A stretch of 64,000 nucleotides of DNA from Myxococcota bacterium (GCA_028285625.1 JANQOX010000014.1:124001-188000); one strand, 5' to 3'; positions 8,128 through 18,008 are shown, counted from the stretch's first letter. Notes: generated by a model not told the origin, from the letters alone. Made by a program: numbers and translations.

Positions 8128-9239
8128 TCTCGTTCGGACCGACCGATGAGCAGGAGGTCATTCGCGAGGCCATGCACGAGTTCGCGGAGCAGGTGCTCCG
8201 CGCGGCCGCGCGCGATGCCGACGAAACCAGTGAGGTGCCGGAGGACGTCCTCCAGCAGGCCTGGGACCTGGGACTGACCAGCACCCAGCTGCCCGACGGG
8301 CTCGGGGGCGGCGGCGAAGACCGCTCGCCCGTGACCAACGCGATGCTGCTCGAAGAGCTCGCGTTCGGCGACCCGGCGCTGGCGATCGCGGCGACGGCAC
8401 CGTCGCTGTTCGCGTTCGCGGTGGCCGACCACGGCACCGAGGAGCAGAAGAAGCGCCTCCTGCCCGCGTTCTGTGGCACGAAGTTCCACGCCGCGACGGT
8501 GGCGCTGATCGAGCCCTCGCCCACGTTCGACCCGCTCAACCTGCAGACGGTGGCCGAGCCCAAGGACGGCGGCTTCGTGCTGTCCGGGCGCAAGCGCTTC
8601 GTGGTGCTGGGCGATCGCGCCGAGCACTTCCTGGTGGTGGCCCGGAACGGCAACTCCGCCGAGTCCGGGGCGGCTGCCATCGATGCGTTCATCGTGCCGC
8701 GCGACGCCGCGGGTCTCACGATCTCGCCGGTCGAGAAGAATCTCGGCATGAAGGCGCTCCCCACGGTCAGCCTCGAGCTCGAGCGGGTGGAGGTGGCCGC
8801 CGAGGATCGCCTGGGTGGCGACGCCGGCATCGACGCCCTGCGCCTGCTGGCCAGCACACGCACGGCGAACGCCGCCCTGCTGCTCGGTCTCTCGCGCGCG
8901 GTGATGGAGTACTGCATTCCGTACGCCAAGGACCGCACCGCGTTCGGGGAGGCCATCGCCCAGAAGCAGGCCATCGCCTTCACGCTCTCGGACATGAAGG
9001 TCGAGACCGACAGCATGCGTTGGCTGGTGTGGAAGGCTGCGAGCCAGCTCGAGCAGGGCGCGGATGCCACGCAGGCTGCCGTGTTCGCTTCGAGCTACGC
9101 GGCCCGCGAGGCCATGAAGATCGCCGACAACGGCGTGCAGGTGCTCGGCGGCCACGGCTTCATCCGGGAGCACCCGGTCGAGCTCTGGTACCGCGCGGCC
9201 CGCACGCTGTCGGTGCTCGAGGGCATCGCCGCCGTCTAG
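8124..9239 (+). CDS. Acyl-CoA dehydrogenase family protein (first of two)
   Basis: 371 residues, flavoprotein of the acyl-CoA dehydrogenase superfamily, which oxidises acyl-CoA thioesters at C2-C3 and passes electrons to ETF. The three domains are visible: N-terminal helical (1-115), central beta (about 120-220, with EPSPTFDP in place of the usual TEPxxGSD flavin loop), and C-terminal helical with DRTAFGEAIAQKQAIAF and VQVLGGHGFIREHPVELWYRAAR. The protein stops six residues after the LEG that aligns with the usual catalytic glutamate loop, so its tail is shorter than normal. ATG 8124 is preceded by AAGGAG and overlaps the regulator stop. Confidence 0.9.
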   Translation: MISFGPTDEQEVIREAMHEFAEQVLRAAARDADETSEVPEDVLQQAWDLGLTSTQLPDGLGGGGEDRSPVTNAMLLEELAFGDPALAIAATAPSLFAFAVADHGTEEQKKRLLPAFCGTKFHAATVALIEPSPTFDPLNLQTVAEPKDGGFVLSGRKRFVVLGDRAEHFLVVARNGNSAESGAAAIDAFIVPRDAAGLTISPVEKNLGMKALPTVSLELERVEVAAEDRLGGDAGIDALRLLASTRTANAALLLGLSRAVMEYCIPYAKDRTAFGEAIAQKQAIAFTLSDMKVETDSMRWLVWKAASQLEQGADATQAAVFASSYAAREAMKIADNGVQVLGGHGFIREHPVELWYRAARTLSVLEGIAAV

Positions 9240-9252
9240 GCACAGACGAATC

Positions 9253-9288
9253 GAGGGCGGGACCGCCATTCCGGTCGCGTGCGCCCTC
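9253..9288 (+). terminator. Possible intercistronic hairpin between the two acyl-CoA dehydrogenase genes
   Basis: GAGGGCG at 9253-9259 pairs with CGCCCTC at 9282-9288, with an inner GACCG/CGGTC helix, followed by a C/T-rich run. It may be an attenuator or processing stem that tunes expression of the downstream gene. Confidence 0.35.
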
Positions 9289-9317
9289 TCTCTTCCCCCT
9301 CTTTCGGAGATCCGAAG

Positions 9318-10499
9318 ATGATCGACTTCACCCTTTCCGAGAACGACAAGAAGCTCCTGGACTACGTGCGCACCGAGTCGCTGGTGGCGCGCAAGTATGC
9401 CCGCGAGTACGACGAGAACGAAGAGGGCTTCCCGCCCGACGCCCTGCCCGAGGCCGACCAGTACCCCGGCGTCTGGTCGCTGATGGGCGGCCGCGGCGCC
9501 GAGGACACCGGCGCCAGTGCCATCGGCATGATGGTCACCATGGCCGAGACCTGGGGCGACTACTCCATCCGCATGCGCAAGGGCCGCGGCGTGGGGCTCG
9601 GCAACGCCGCGCTCTCGGCGGCGGGCACCGACGAGCAGAAGGAGAAGTTCGGCGGCCTGCTGCTGTCGATGGCCATCACCGAACCGGGCTGCGGGTCCGA
9701 CCCTTCTCTCGTGCAGACCACGGCGGTCCTCGACGAAGAGACCGACGAGTGGGTGATCAACGGCGAGAAGATCTTCGTGACCACGGGCTGCCGCTGCGAC
9801 GGCGTGGTGCTCTGGGCGACCCTCGACAAGTCGGCCGGCCGTGCGGGCATCAAGTCGTTCCTGGTGGAGAAGGAAACGCCCGGCTTCATCGTCGCCCACA
9901 AGGAGAAGAAGCTCGGCATCCGCGCCGACGACACCGCGGCCTACGTCTTCCAGGACTGCCGCATTCCGCGGGGCAACCTGCTCGGCGGCAAGGAGGAGAT
10001 CCCGAAGCAGGGTTCGGGCGGCTTCCGCGGCGTCATGAAGACGTTCAACATGACCCGCCCGATGACGGCGGCCTTCGGTCTCGGCATGTCCCAGGCCGCG
10101 CTCGACTTCACGCGCGAGCAGCTCGAAGAGGCCGGCGTGGATCTGTCCTACGGCGCCGGCACCCACGGGCTCTCGGCGGCGGCGGCGAAGTTCCAGGAGC
10201 TCGAAGCCCTCCAGGAGGCCGCCGTGCTGACGGTGCTCCGTGCTGCGTGGCTCTCGGACCAGGGTCAGCCCAACAACCTCGAGGCCTCGATCAGCAAGGC
10301 CAAGGGTGGCTCGGCCGTGCGGACCATCACCCAGGGCTGCATCGAGCTGCTCGGGCCGATGGCGATCTCGCGCGAGCACCTGCTCGAGAAGTGGTTCCGC
10401 GACGTCCGCATCACGGACATCTACGAGGGCACGGGCCAGATCCAGCACCTGATCATCGCCCGGACGATCCTCGACTACGGTCGCGCGGAGCTCAACTAG
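9318..10499 (+). CDS. Acyl-CoA dehydrogenase family protein (second of two)
   Basis: 393 residues, a full-length acyl-CoA dehydrogenase. Flavin-loop motif ITEPGCGSDPS is near residue 125; ADDTAAYVFQDCRIPRGNLLG marks the substrate-side loop; the catalytic base is carried by DIYEGTGQIQHLIIAR near the end. The N-terminus is unusual in an acidic stretch (DENEEGFPPDALPEADQYPG). Start ATG 9318 has a GGAGA site eight bases upstream; the frame upstream of it is not preceded by a better site. It pairs with the preceding dehydrogenase, possibly as a heteromer, as in steroid or alicyclic acyl-CoA dehydrogenases. The substrate is not determined. Confidence 0.92.
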   Translation: MIDFTLSENDKKLLDYVRTESLVARKYAREYDENEEGFPPDALPEADQYPGVWSLMGGRGAEDTGASAIGMMVTMAETWGDYSIRMRKGRGVGLGNAALSAAGTDEQKEKFGGLLLSMAITEPGCGSDPSLVQTTAVLDEETDEWVINGEKIFVTTGCRCDGVVLWATLDKSAGRAGIKSFLVEKETPGFIVAHKEKKLGIRADDTAAYVFQDCRIPRGNLLGGKEEIPKQGSGGFRGVMKTFNMTRPMTAAFGLGMSQAALDFTREQLEEAGVDLSYGAGTHGLSAAAAKFQELEALQEAAVLTVLRAAWLSDQGQPNNLEASISKAKGGSAVRTITQGCIELLGPMAISREHLLEKWFRDVRITDIYEGTGQIQHLIIARTILDYGRAELN

Positions 10500-10502
10500 G
10501 GC

Positions 10503-11480
10503 GTGCGTGCCATCGTCTGCAACGGCGCCGGGGACGAGTCGGTCCTCGCGGTCGGGGAAGCCCCGGCGCCGTCGCTCGGCGAGGGCCAGATCCGCATCCG
10601 GGTCGCCGCCAGCGGCGTGAACCGCGCGGATCTGCTTCAGCGCCAGGGGTTCTACCCGCCGCCCCCCGGCGCGTCGGAACTGCTCGGCCTCGAGTGCGCG
10701 GGCACCGTGGCCGAGGTCGGCCACGGGGTCACGCGCTTCGCCGAGGGCGACCGCGTGATGGCCCTGCTCGCAGGCGGTGGCTACGCCGAGCAGGTGGTGG
10801 TGGATGCGGGCGCGGCCATGCGGGTGCCCGAGCGGCTCTCGCTCGCCGAGGCCGCCGCGGTGCCGGAGGTCTTCCTCACCGTCTTCCTGAACGTGTTCCA
10901 GCTGGCGGGCCTGCCCGACGGCGGCACCCTGCTGGTGCACGGCGGCGGCAGCGGCATCGGCACCGCGTCGATCCAGTTGGCCCGGGCGGCCGGGGTGCAG
11001 GTGATCGTGACCGCCGGCAGCGACGAGAAGTGCCAGCGTTGCCTCGACCTCGGGGCCGACGCAGCGGTGAACTACCGCACGGGCTCGTTCCGCGAGGCGG
11101 TGCGGGAGGCCACGGACGGGGAGGGCGCCCACGTGGTGCTCGACTCGATCGGCGCCGCCTACCTGGCCGACAACCTCGCGAGTCTCGCCACGGGCGGGGC
11201 ATTGGTGCTGATCGGGCTGATGGGCGGCGCCAAGGGCGAGATCAATCTCGGCCCCGTGGTGGCCCGGCGGCTGCGCATCCTGGGTTCGACCTTGCGCGCG
11301 CGCCCGGACGAAGAGAAGGCGGCCCTGGTGGCCGGGTTCGAGCAGCGCTTCGGTGACGACCTCGCGGCCGGCCGCATCGGGCCGGTGGTGGACCGCGAAC
11401 TCCCCCTCGAGCAGGTGGCCGACGCCCACCGGGCCATGAAGGCGAGCGAGCACTTCGGCAAGATCATCCTGGTTCATTGA
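10503..11480 (+). CDS. NAD(P)H:quinone oxidoreductase, PIG3/zeta-crystallin type
   Basis: 325 residues of the zinc-independent medium-chain dehydrogenase family. The GroES-like N-terminal half carries ASGVNRADLLQRQGFYPPPP, the signature of PIG3-type quinone reductases. The Rossmann half has the nucleotide motif LVHGGGSGIGTASIQLA. No zinc-ligand cysteine cluster is present. The GTG start lies three bases after the preceding stop, so it is translationally linked to the acyl-CoA dehydrogenases. The last codons (CATCCTGGTTCAT, then TGA) resemble the beginning of the intergenic repeat that follows. Confidence 0.9.
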   Translation: MRAIVCNGAGDESVLAVGEAPAPSLGEGQIRIRVAASGVNRADLLQRQGFYPPPPGASELLGLECAGTVAEVGHGVTRFAEGDRVMALLAGGGYAEQVVVDAGAAMRVPERLSLAEAAAVPEVFLTVFLNVFQLAGLPDGGTLLVHGGGSGIGTASIQLARAAGVQVIVTAGSDEKCQRCLDLGADAAVNYRTGSFREAVREATDGEGAHVVLDSIGAAYLADNLASLATGGALVLIGLMGGAKGEINLGPVVARRLRILGSTLRARPDEEKAALVAGFEQRFGDDLAAGRIGPVVDRELPLEQVADAHRAMKASEHFGKIILVH

Positions 11481-11740
11481 TTCGAGGGCTTTGGGGGGCG
11501 TCATCCGCTCGGCGTCGGGGGGCCATCTTGGTTGATTGGAGGGCTTGGCCGGCGTCCACCGCTCGGCATCGGCGGAGGGACTCGGGGCGAGATCGGCAGG
11601 GTCTCCTCTCCACGATGCTTCGGGGCGACGAGTGACGGCAGCCGGCTTGGGACGAGGAGACCATGCGTCCTCACGCCCCGAGTCCCTCCGCCGGAGCCGA
11701 GCAGAAGGCGCCCCCCAAAGCCCCACCCTCAACCAAGATG
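11465..11740. repeat. Three-copy intergenic repeat with a large inverted repeat
   Basis: Two imperfect direct copies (about 11465-11520 and 11524-11608) and one inverted copy (11654-11740) of a unit that runs CATCTTGGTTGA, GGGCTTTGGGGGGCG, GCTCGG, GGCGGAGGGACTCGGGGCG and GGTCTCCTC. Copies 2 and 3 form long arms with a perfect 19-bp segment (11571-11589 with 11674-11692), a perfect 9-bp segment (11600-11608 with 11654-11662) and a perfect 10-bp tip (TCTTGGTTGA against TCAACCAAGA). The element GGGCTTTGGGGGGCG of copy 1 (11486-11500) is matched perfectly by 11709-11723. No coding frame across it looks real. It may be a REP/MITE-like element, a structured RNA or a terminator array. Confidence 0.8.
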
Positions 11741-11802
11741 TCGCATCGGCCGCGGGGTTTGCCTAGGTTTCGCGGCCGCTTCTGAGCTTGAAGGAGAGCG
11801 AT

Positions 11803-12246
11803 GTGTCCGTGGAGAGAACGCTTTCGATCGTGAAGCCCGATGCCGTGGCCAAGCCGGGTGCCACCGGCGAGATCCTGCGCCGCTTCGAGGAGGCGGGTCT
11901 CACCATCGTCGCCATGAAGAAGATCCACCTCACCGAGCAGCTGGCCCGCGGCTTCTACGCCGTGCACAAGGAGCGCCCGTTCTACGGCGACCTCGTGAAG
12001 TTCATGACCTCGGGTCCCGTGGTCGTGAGCGTGCTCGAAGGGGAGGGCGCCATCGCCAAGAACCGCGACCTGATGGGGCCCACCAACTCGGAAGAGGCGC
12101 CGGCCGGCACGATCCGCGGCGACTTCGGAACCGACATCGAGCGCAACGCCGCCCACGGCTCCGACGCGCCCGAGACGGCCCGCGTCGAGATCGCGTATTT
12201 CTTCGGCGCCGCCGAGATCCTGGGCCCGGTCGAAGCGCTGGCCTGA
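11803..12246 (+). CDS. ndk: Nucleoside diphosphate kinase
   Basis: 147 residues. Transfers the gamma-phosphate from ATP to nucleoside diphosphates through a phosphohistidine. It shows [12 protein letters not shown] at the N-terminus, the substrate loop, and [12 protein letters not shown] with the active-site histidine. GTG 11803 is the start because AAGGAG lies six bases upstream; TTG 11788 is in frame but has no such site. It lies alone after the repeat cluster. Confidence 0.97.
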   Translation: MSVERTLSIVKPDAVAKPGATGEILRRFEEAGLTIVAMKKIHLTEQLARGFYAVHKERPFYGDLVKFMTSGPVVVSVLEGEGAIAKNRDLMGPTNSEEAPAGTIRGDFGTDIERNAAHGSDAPETARVEIAYFFGAAEILGPVEALA

Positions 12247-12258
12247 TCTCGCAAGCCC

Positions 12259-12282
12259 GCACCGGCGGCGGCGCCGCGGTGC
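12259..12282 (+). terminator. Possible ndk terminator hairpin
   Basis: GCACCG at 12259-12264 pairs with CGGTGC at 12277-12282 around a GC-rich interior, 12 bases after the ndk stop. There is no clear T-tract, so this is tentative. Confidence 0.3.
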
Positions 12283-12374
12283 ATCAGGGATTTGCCGCAG
12301 GGCGCGTACGTGCGCGCCGTGCTAAAGCAACTCCCACGCGCCCGATCGGGCGTGCGTCGTGCCGAGGGGGGAGC

Positions 12375-12461
12375 TTGACGCGCGCATTCCGGAGCCAGGC
12401 CTTCTGGCTCACGCTGGCCTACGTCGGCCTGCTGTTCCTGGTGGCGAAGGCTCACGTCTAG
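12375..12461 (+). CDS. Possible 28-residue single-helix membrane peptide
   Basis: A short frame beginning at TTG, after a purine-rich GAGGGGGGAG site, encodes a few positive residues (TRAFRSQ), one hydrophobic helix (WLTLAYVGLLFLVA) and a short basic tail ending in KAHV. The positive-inside pattern and the ribosome-binding site are those of small inner-membrane proteins. It lies between ndk and the convergent crotonase gene. There is no homology I can name, and chance occurrence is possible. Confidence 0.4.
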   Translation: MTRAFRSQAFWLTLAYVGLLFLVAKAHV

Positions 12462-12497
12462 GGGCCACGGTTCGCGATCCGCGTGGACGGTTCGCGG

Positions 12498-13310
12498 TCA
12501 CTTCCCCTGGAACTGCGGTGCCCGCCGTTCACGCGAGGCAGTGAGGCCCTCCTGCAGGTCCTCGCTCTCGTAGCAGAGCGCCTGTTCGGATGCCTCGAAG
12601 TCGAGCTGCTCCGCCAGGGTCGCCTTCTCGCTGTGCGCGAGGGCGCGCTTGCTGCCGCGGACGGCGATCGGTCCGCAGGCCGCGATCTCGTCGGCCAGCG
12701 CCAGGGCCTCGGCCAGGGTGTCCTCGGCGGCGACCGCACGGTTGGCGAGCCCCATGGCCGCGGCCTCTTCGCCGCTCACGAGTCGCCCGGTGAAGAGCAA
12801 CTCGGCGGCCCGCGCGGTGCCGACCAGCCGCGGCAGCAGCCACGTGGCGCCCATGCCCGGGTGGATGCCCAGGCGGTTGAAGTTGAGCCCGAGCTTGGCC
12901 TCGCGCGCAGCCACCCGCAGGTCGCAGGCCAGGGCCACACAGCAGCCGGCACCGATGGCCGCCCCGTTCATGGCGGCCACCGTCGGCTGGGGGATGTCGC
13001 GCACCGAGAGGTAGAGGCCGTAGAAGCGGCGCATGAAGTCGCGGTGCGCCTGGCGCGCCGGCCCGCCCGGGTCGGCGGCGCCGTCTCGCGCCATGCGCTC
13101 GATCATGTCGAGATCGCCGCCAGCCGAGAAGGCTCGTCCCGCGCCGGTCAGCACCACCGCGCGCACGTCGTCTTCGTGCGCCACCTCGGCCGCCGCCTCG
13201 GAGATGGCCCGACCCATGGCTTCGGTCATGGCATTCAGCCGGTCCGGGTCCTGAAAGGTGAGGACGGCGACGGGGCCGCGGCGTTCGCGCTGCACGAGGG
13301 GCTGGTTCAT
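12498..13310 (-). CDS. Enoyl-CoA hydratase/isomerase (crotonase) family protein with altered active site
   Basis: 270 residues, the normal crotonase length. The CoA-binding oxyanion loop is intact (TGAGRAFSAGGDLDMI) and the second oxyanion segment is MNGAAIGAGCCVALACDLR. Aligned by eye with mitochondrial enoyl-CoA hydratase, the first catalytic glutamate (GGGCE) is replaced by cysteine (GAGCC), and the second (QPE) by phenylalanine (LNF). Simple hydration chemistry is therefore unlikely; isomerase, hydrolase, C-C bond chemistry or another role is possible. It is on the minus strand just past the ftsZ terminator, alone. Confidence 0.85.
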   Translation of the reverse strand: MNQPLVQRERRGPVAVLTFQDPDRLNAMTEAMGRAISEAAAEVAHEDDVRAVVLTGAGRAFSAGGDLDMIERMARDGAADPGGPARQAHRDFMRRFYGLYLSVRDIPQPTVAAMNGAAIGAGCCVALACDLRVAAREAKLGLNFNRLGIHPGMGATWLLPRLVGTARAAELLFTGRLVSGEEAAAMGLANRAVAAEDTLAEALALADEIAACGPIAVRGSKRALAHSEKATLAEQLDFEASEQALCYESEDLQEGLTASRERRAPQFQGK

Positions 13311-13325
13311 GGCCCGGGACGATAA

Positions 13326-13354
13326 GGGCCCCGCGGCAGCTTGCCACGGGGCCC
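13326..13354 (-). terminator. Terminator-like hairpin at the end of the dcw cluster
   Basis: A 13-bp stem with one mismatch (GGGCCCCGCGGCA at 13326-13338, its complement at 13342-13354, 3-base loop) lies 43 bases past the ftsZ stop and before the crotonase start. The downstream T-tract is weak. Confidence 0.6.
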
Positions 13355-13397
13355 TGGGTCAGGCTCGCGTAACGGAAGTACGCAAAGAACGTCCCCG

Positions 13398-14831
13398 CTA
13401 GTCGGCGGAGCGCCTCAGGAAGGCGGGGAGTTCGTCGTCCTCGGTGTCGACGGCTGCGTCGGCGAGCGGCTCGACGCGGCTGCTCTTGCGGATGAAGGCC
13501 GGCACGTCGTACTCGTCCTCGAAGGGCGACTGGAAGTCGTCCTGTGCGCCCTCGCCGGACACGGCCGCTCCGGCCGAGGGCAGTTCACCCTGGATCGGCT
13601 CCGGGGCCACCGCCAGCGGCGCCGGCTCGGGCTCGGCGATCGGCTCCGCGATCGGCTGCGGGGCCGGGGCCTCGCGCCGGGCCACGGGTGCGCTGGTCCG
13701 CTCGTGGGTCTCGCGCCAGGCCCGCTCGTCGTCGAGGCCCGTGGCGATCACCGTGACGCGAAGCTCGCCCTCCGGGGCCTTCTCGTCGATCACCGCCCCG
13801 AAGATGATGTTGGCATCCTCGTGGGCGGCTTCCTGCACCAGGGTGGAGGCCTCGTTCACGTCCCAGAGGGTCATGTCCGAGCCGCCCGTGATGTTGATCA
13901 GCACGCCCCGGGCGCCCTCGATCGAGGCGTCCTCGAGCAGCGGGCTCGAGATCGCCGCGCAGGCGGCGTCCTTGGCCCGGTTCTCGCCCAGACCGATGCC
14001 CGTGCCCATGAGCGCCATGCCCATTTCGTTCATGATCGTGCGCACGTCGGCGAAGTCGAGGTTCACCAGGCCGTGCACGGTGATCAGGTCCGAGATTCCG
14101 CGCACCGCGTTCAGCAGCACGTCGTCGGCCATCACGAAGGACTGCGAGATCGGCGTGTCCTTCGAGGCCAGCGCCAGCAGCCGCTGATTCGGGATCGTGA
14201 TCAGCGTGTCCACGACGCGGTGGAGCTCGTCGAGCCCCGCCTCGGCGTGGCGCATGCGCTGCCGCCCCTCGAAGGGGAACGGCTTGGTCACCACGGCCAC
14301 GGTGAGGGCGCCCATCTCGCGGGCCACCTCGGCGATCACCGGCGCCGCGCCGGTGCCCGTGCCGCCGCCGAGACCGGCCGTCACGAACACCATGTCCGAG
14401 CCGATCAGCAGGTCGCGCAGCTTGTCTCGGTCCTCGAGCGCGGCCGCGCGGCCCCGCTCGGGGTTCGCGCCGCAGCCGAGGCCGCGGGTCACCTCCACGC
14501 CCAGCTGCACCCGGGTGGGTGCCAGCTTGTGCTGGAGCGCCTGCGCGTCGGTGTTGGCCACGACGAACTCGACGCCCGACAGGCCGGCCGAGATCATCGA
14601 GTCGAGCGCGTTGCCCCCGGCTCCGCCGACCCCGACGACCTTGATGCGCGCCTGCAATTCGCCGGCGTCCTCGAACTCGAGCAGGTCGTCGGCGCTGTCG
14701 CCGGGCCCCACTTCGAGCAGATCGAGCTCTTCGCTCGGCGGCGGTGCGGATGCCTGGTTCCCGCCTCGGGAACCGCTCCGACCCGTACCTCTGTCGTCCC
14801 GCGGCTGCCGCGGTCGCTGCTTTCTGGGCAT
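13398..14831 (-). CDS. ftsZ: Cell division GTPase FtsZ with duplicated C-terminal peptide
   Basis: 477 residues. FtsZ polymerises into the division ring. An N-terminal extension of about 60 residues (basic, then acidic) precedes the GTPase core; [10 protein letters not shown] is at 67-75 and the tubulin signature GGGTGTG at 155-161. A Pro/Ala-rich linker (about 375-430) leads to the tail. Two copies of the conserved peptide that binds FtsA and other tethers are present: [10 protein letters not shown] near 441 and [11 protein letters not shown] at the very end. The ATG has GGGGTGAG upstream. It is the last gene of the cluster, 126 bp after ftsA, with a candidate promoter in that gap. Confidence 0.97.
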   Translation of the reverse strand: MPRKQRPRQPRDDRGTGRSGSRGGNQASAPPPSEELDLLEVGPGDSADDLLEFEDAGELQARIKVVGVGGAGGNALDSMISAGLSGVEFVVANTDAQALQHKLAPTRVQLGVEVTRGLGCGANPERGRAAALEDRDKLRDLLIGSDMVFVTAGLGGGTGTGAAPVIAEVAREMGALTVAVVTKPFPFEGRQRMRHAEAGLDELHRVVDTLITIPNQRLLALASKDTPISQSFVMADDVLLNAVRGISDLITVHGLVNLDFADVRTIMNEMGMALMGTGIGLGENRAKDAACAAISSPLLEDASIEGARGVLINITGGSDMTLWDVNEASTLVQEAAHEDANIIFGAVIDEKAPEGELRVTVIATGLDDERAWRETHERTSAPVARREAPAPQPIAEPIAEPEPAPLAVAPEPIQGELPSAGAAVSGEGAQDDFQSPFEDEYDVPAFIRKSSRVEPLADAAVDTEDDELPAFLRRSAD

Positions 14832-14859
14832 CCACTCACCCCCCGGATGCGATGTTCGT

Positions 14860-14889
14860 ACAGTAGACCCTTTTCCTGTGGAAATGCAA
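14860..14889 (-). promoter_or_regulatory. Candidate internal ftsZ promoter
   Basis: On the minus strand TTGCAT (14889-14884) and TACTGT (14865-14860) are separated by 18 bases in the only sizeable gap of the cluster, just before ftsZ. It would let ftsZ be expressed above the rest of the operon. Confidence 0.45.
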
Positions 14890-14957
14890 TGGGTTGGGCC
14901 TCGATTTTGCGACTGGCGAACGACTCGCCAGGGACCCCATTGCCCACGCTCCGCGGA

Positions 14958-16196
<1,239 letters not shown>

Positions 16197-16224
16197 GCCT
16201 GTCCCCCCTTGTCTTCTTGACCCG

Positions 16225-17064
16225 TCACGCCCCTGCGCGTCCGCGCACGGGGTCGTCCTGCGCACCTTCCGGTGCAGAGTCGCTCCGCAGCACCACCTGT
16301 GCTCCGAAGCGGACGTCGAGCGCCGAGGCGTCGTGCACCTCGGCGAGGTCGCCGGCGAGCAGCCGCGCGACACGATCCAGTTGCTCGGGCTCCGGCGTCG
16401 GCCCGAGGATCACGCGCAGCGGCCCGTGCTCGGTGTCGAGCACGAGCGCCGGCAGCTCCTCCATGGGTTCGCCGCCGACGACCACCGTGTCCACGCGCGG
16501 CAGGTCGCGGTCGCGCGCCCAGCCGGCCATCACCACCGCCTGCGCCAGCGCCGGGTGGGCGCGGGCGGGGTCGAGGTCGTCGGCTCCCTCGATCTTCGGC
16601 AGGCGTCGGGCGAGGCGGATCTCGTCGGCCTGCACCTTCGCGAACGGTGTGCCCGAGGCGTCCACCCACCACGGTTCGGCGCCGGGCCCCCCGGCCACTG
16701 CACGCGGCTCCCGCTCGTCGACGGCCACCAGCAACCGATCGGGAGCCAGCGCCGCGACCCGTGCGCCTGCGATCCACGGGTGCGCGGCCACGCGGGCGGC
16801 CACGTCGCCGAGATCGACCGAGGACAGTGCCGCACCCCGCGCCAGGCCGGCGCTGCGCGCGACCTCTTCGGCCGGGATCCGCTCGGATCCGGTCACCGCC
16901 ACCCGCTGCAGTCGCGGGGTGGGCGCCACGCCCGCCTCCGGCAGCCGGCTCCAGCCGACGCCTGCCCCAAAGCCCACGGCCGTGGCCATCAGCAGCCAGG
17001 GGGCGCGTCGCGTGCGTCGCGTCTGTCCGCCCAGTGCACTTCGTCGTCGCCTGGTTCGTCGCAT
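16225..17064 (-). CDS. ftsQ: Cell division protein FtsQ
   Basis: 279 residues. Bitopic divisome protein: an Arg-rich cytoplasmic start (MRRTRRRRSALGG), one transmembrane helix (APWLLMATAVGFGAGVGW), a POTRA domain (LQRVAVTGSERIPAEEVARS, near 55-125) and the beta domain (WWVDASGTPFA and onwards). The ATG shares one base with the murB stop (TGATG). The C-terminal tail is acidic. The assignment rests on topology, POTRA pattern and position between murB and ftsA. Confidence 0.9.
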   Translation of the reverse strand: MRRTRRRRSALGGQTRRTRRAPWLLMATAVGFGAGVGWSRLPEAGVAPTPRLQRVAVTGSERIPAEEVARSAGLARGAALSSVDLGDVAARVAAHPWIAGARVAALAPDRLLVAVDEREPRAVAGGPGAEPWWVDASGTPFAKVQADEIRLARRLPKIEGADDLDPARAHPALAQAVVMAGWARDRDLPRVDTVVVGGEPMEELPALVLDTEHGPLRVILGPTPEPEQLDRVARLLAGDLAEVHDASALDVRFGAQVVLRSDSAPEGAQDDPVRGRAGA

Positions 17065-18008
17065 CAGGTCCTCTCTTCCCCAGCGGGCTGGGCTTCCGGG
17101 CGCCCGAAGATCCGCACCTCGGTCTCGAGGGCGATGCCGCTCTGATCGGCCACGCACGCACGCGCCTGGTCGATCAGGGTCAGGACGTCGGTGGCACTGG
17201 CCCCGCCGCGGTTCTCGATGAAGTTGGCGTGGGTGTCCGAGATGCAGGCGCCACCGACCCGGCGGCCCTTGAGCCCCGCGCGGTCGAGCAGGGCCCCGGC
17301 GTGCTCGCCAGGCGGGTTGCGGAACACCGATCCGCAGGAGGGCACGTCGAGCGGCTGGGTCGCCGAACGGTGGGCGAGGTGGCGATCCATCTCGGCGCGC
17401 ACGGCGGCCGGGGTCGAGGGCGACAGCGCGAAGGTGGCCGCCACCACCACGGACCCGACGGGAAGCCCCGAGGCCCCGCGGTAGTGGAAGCCCAGCTCAC
17501 TGGCGGCGAGGCGAAGCGAGGGCCCGCCCCCGGCCGGCACGATCTCGACGTCGCGAACCACGTCGGCCATCTCGCGCTCGGGGATGCCGGCATTCATCGC
17601 GATCCAGCCCCCGACGGTCCCGGGGATGCCCACCGCGAACTCGAGCCCCGACCAACCGCCGTCGCGGCAGCAGGCACTGATGGCGGCGTGGCTCGCCCCG
17701 GCCTCGGCCGTGAGCAGGCCTGCCTCGTCCACGTGGACGTCGCGCAGGGCCGACAGCACGATCGCGACCCCGTCGAGCCCCTCGTCTCGAACGACCGTGT
17801 TGAATCCGCGGCCGAGCACGCGGTGCGGGACGCCGTGCTGGGCACAAAGGCGCAGCACCTCCGACAGGGCCTCGCGGGTGGGCGGCAGGGCGAGCGCATC
17901 GGCCGGCCCGCCCACGCGGAGCGACGTGCGCCGCGACATGGGGGCGTCGAACGCCACCGCATCGGGCAGCGCGCTCGCAAGCTCGCGACGGAGGGCGGTG
18001 CCGATCAC
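17064..18008 (-). CDS. murB: UDP-N-acetylenolpyruvoylglucosamine reductase MurB
   Basis: 314 residues. Reduces UDP-GlcNAc-enolpyruvate to UDP-MurNAc with NADPH and FAD. It has the FAD-binding PAD segment (RVGGPADALALP), the catalytic serine motif SCGSVFRNP and the C-terminal glutamate region. The usual GGGSN flavin loop reads LGRGFNTVV, a Ser-to-Phe change; such variants may be normal in this lineage. GTG start overlapping the murC stop (GTGA). It sits between murC and ftsQ, where many clusters have ddl as well; ddl is absent. Confidence 0.95.
   Translation of the reverse strand: MIGTALRRELASALPDAVAFDAPMSRRTSLRVGGPADALALPPTREALSEVLRLCAQHGVPHRVLGRGFNTVVRDEGLDGVAIVLSALRDVHVDEAGLLTAEAGASHAAISACCRDGGWSGLEFAVGIPGTVGGWIAMNAGIPEREMADVVRDVEIVPAGGGPSLRLAASELGFHYRGASGLPVGSVVVAATFALSPSTPAAVRAEMDRHLAHRSATQPLDVPSCGSVFRNPPGEHAGALLDRAGLKGRRVGGACISDTHANFIENRGGASATDVLTLIDQARACVADQSGIALETEVRIFGRPEAQPAGEERT

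Noticed and set aside
8034..11732. A 1232-codon open frame on the minus strand
   Set aside because: It lies antisense to the HxlR, two acyl-CoA dehydrogenase and quinone oxidoreductase genes, has low-complexity composition from the GC-rich codon bias, and shows no domain.
17806..17832. Ser-to-Phe change in the MurB flavin loop (GRGFN instead of GGGSN)
   Set aside because: The rest of MurB is intact and the change may be ordinary in this lineage, so it is not reported as a separate finding.
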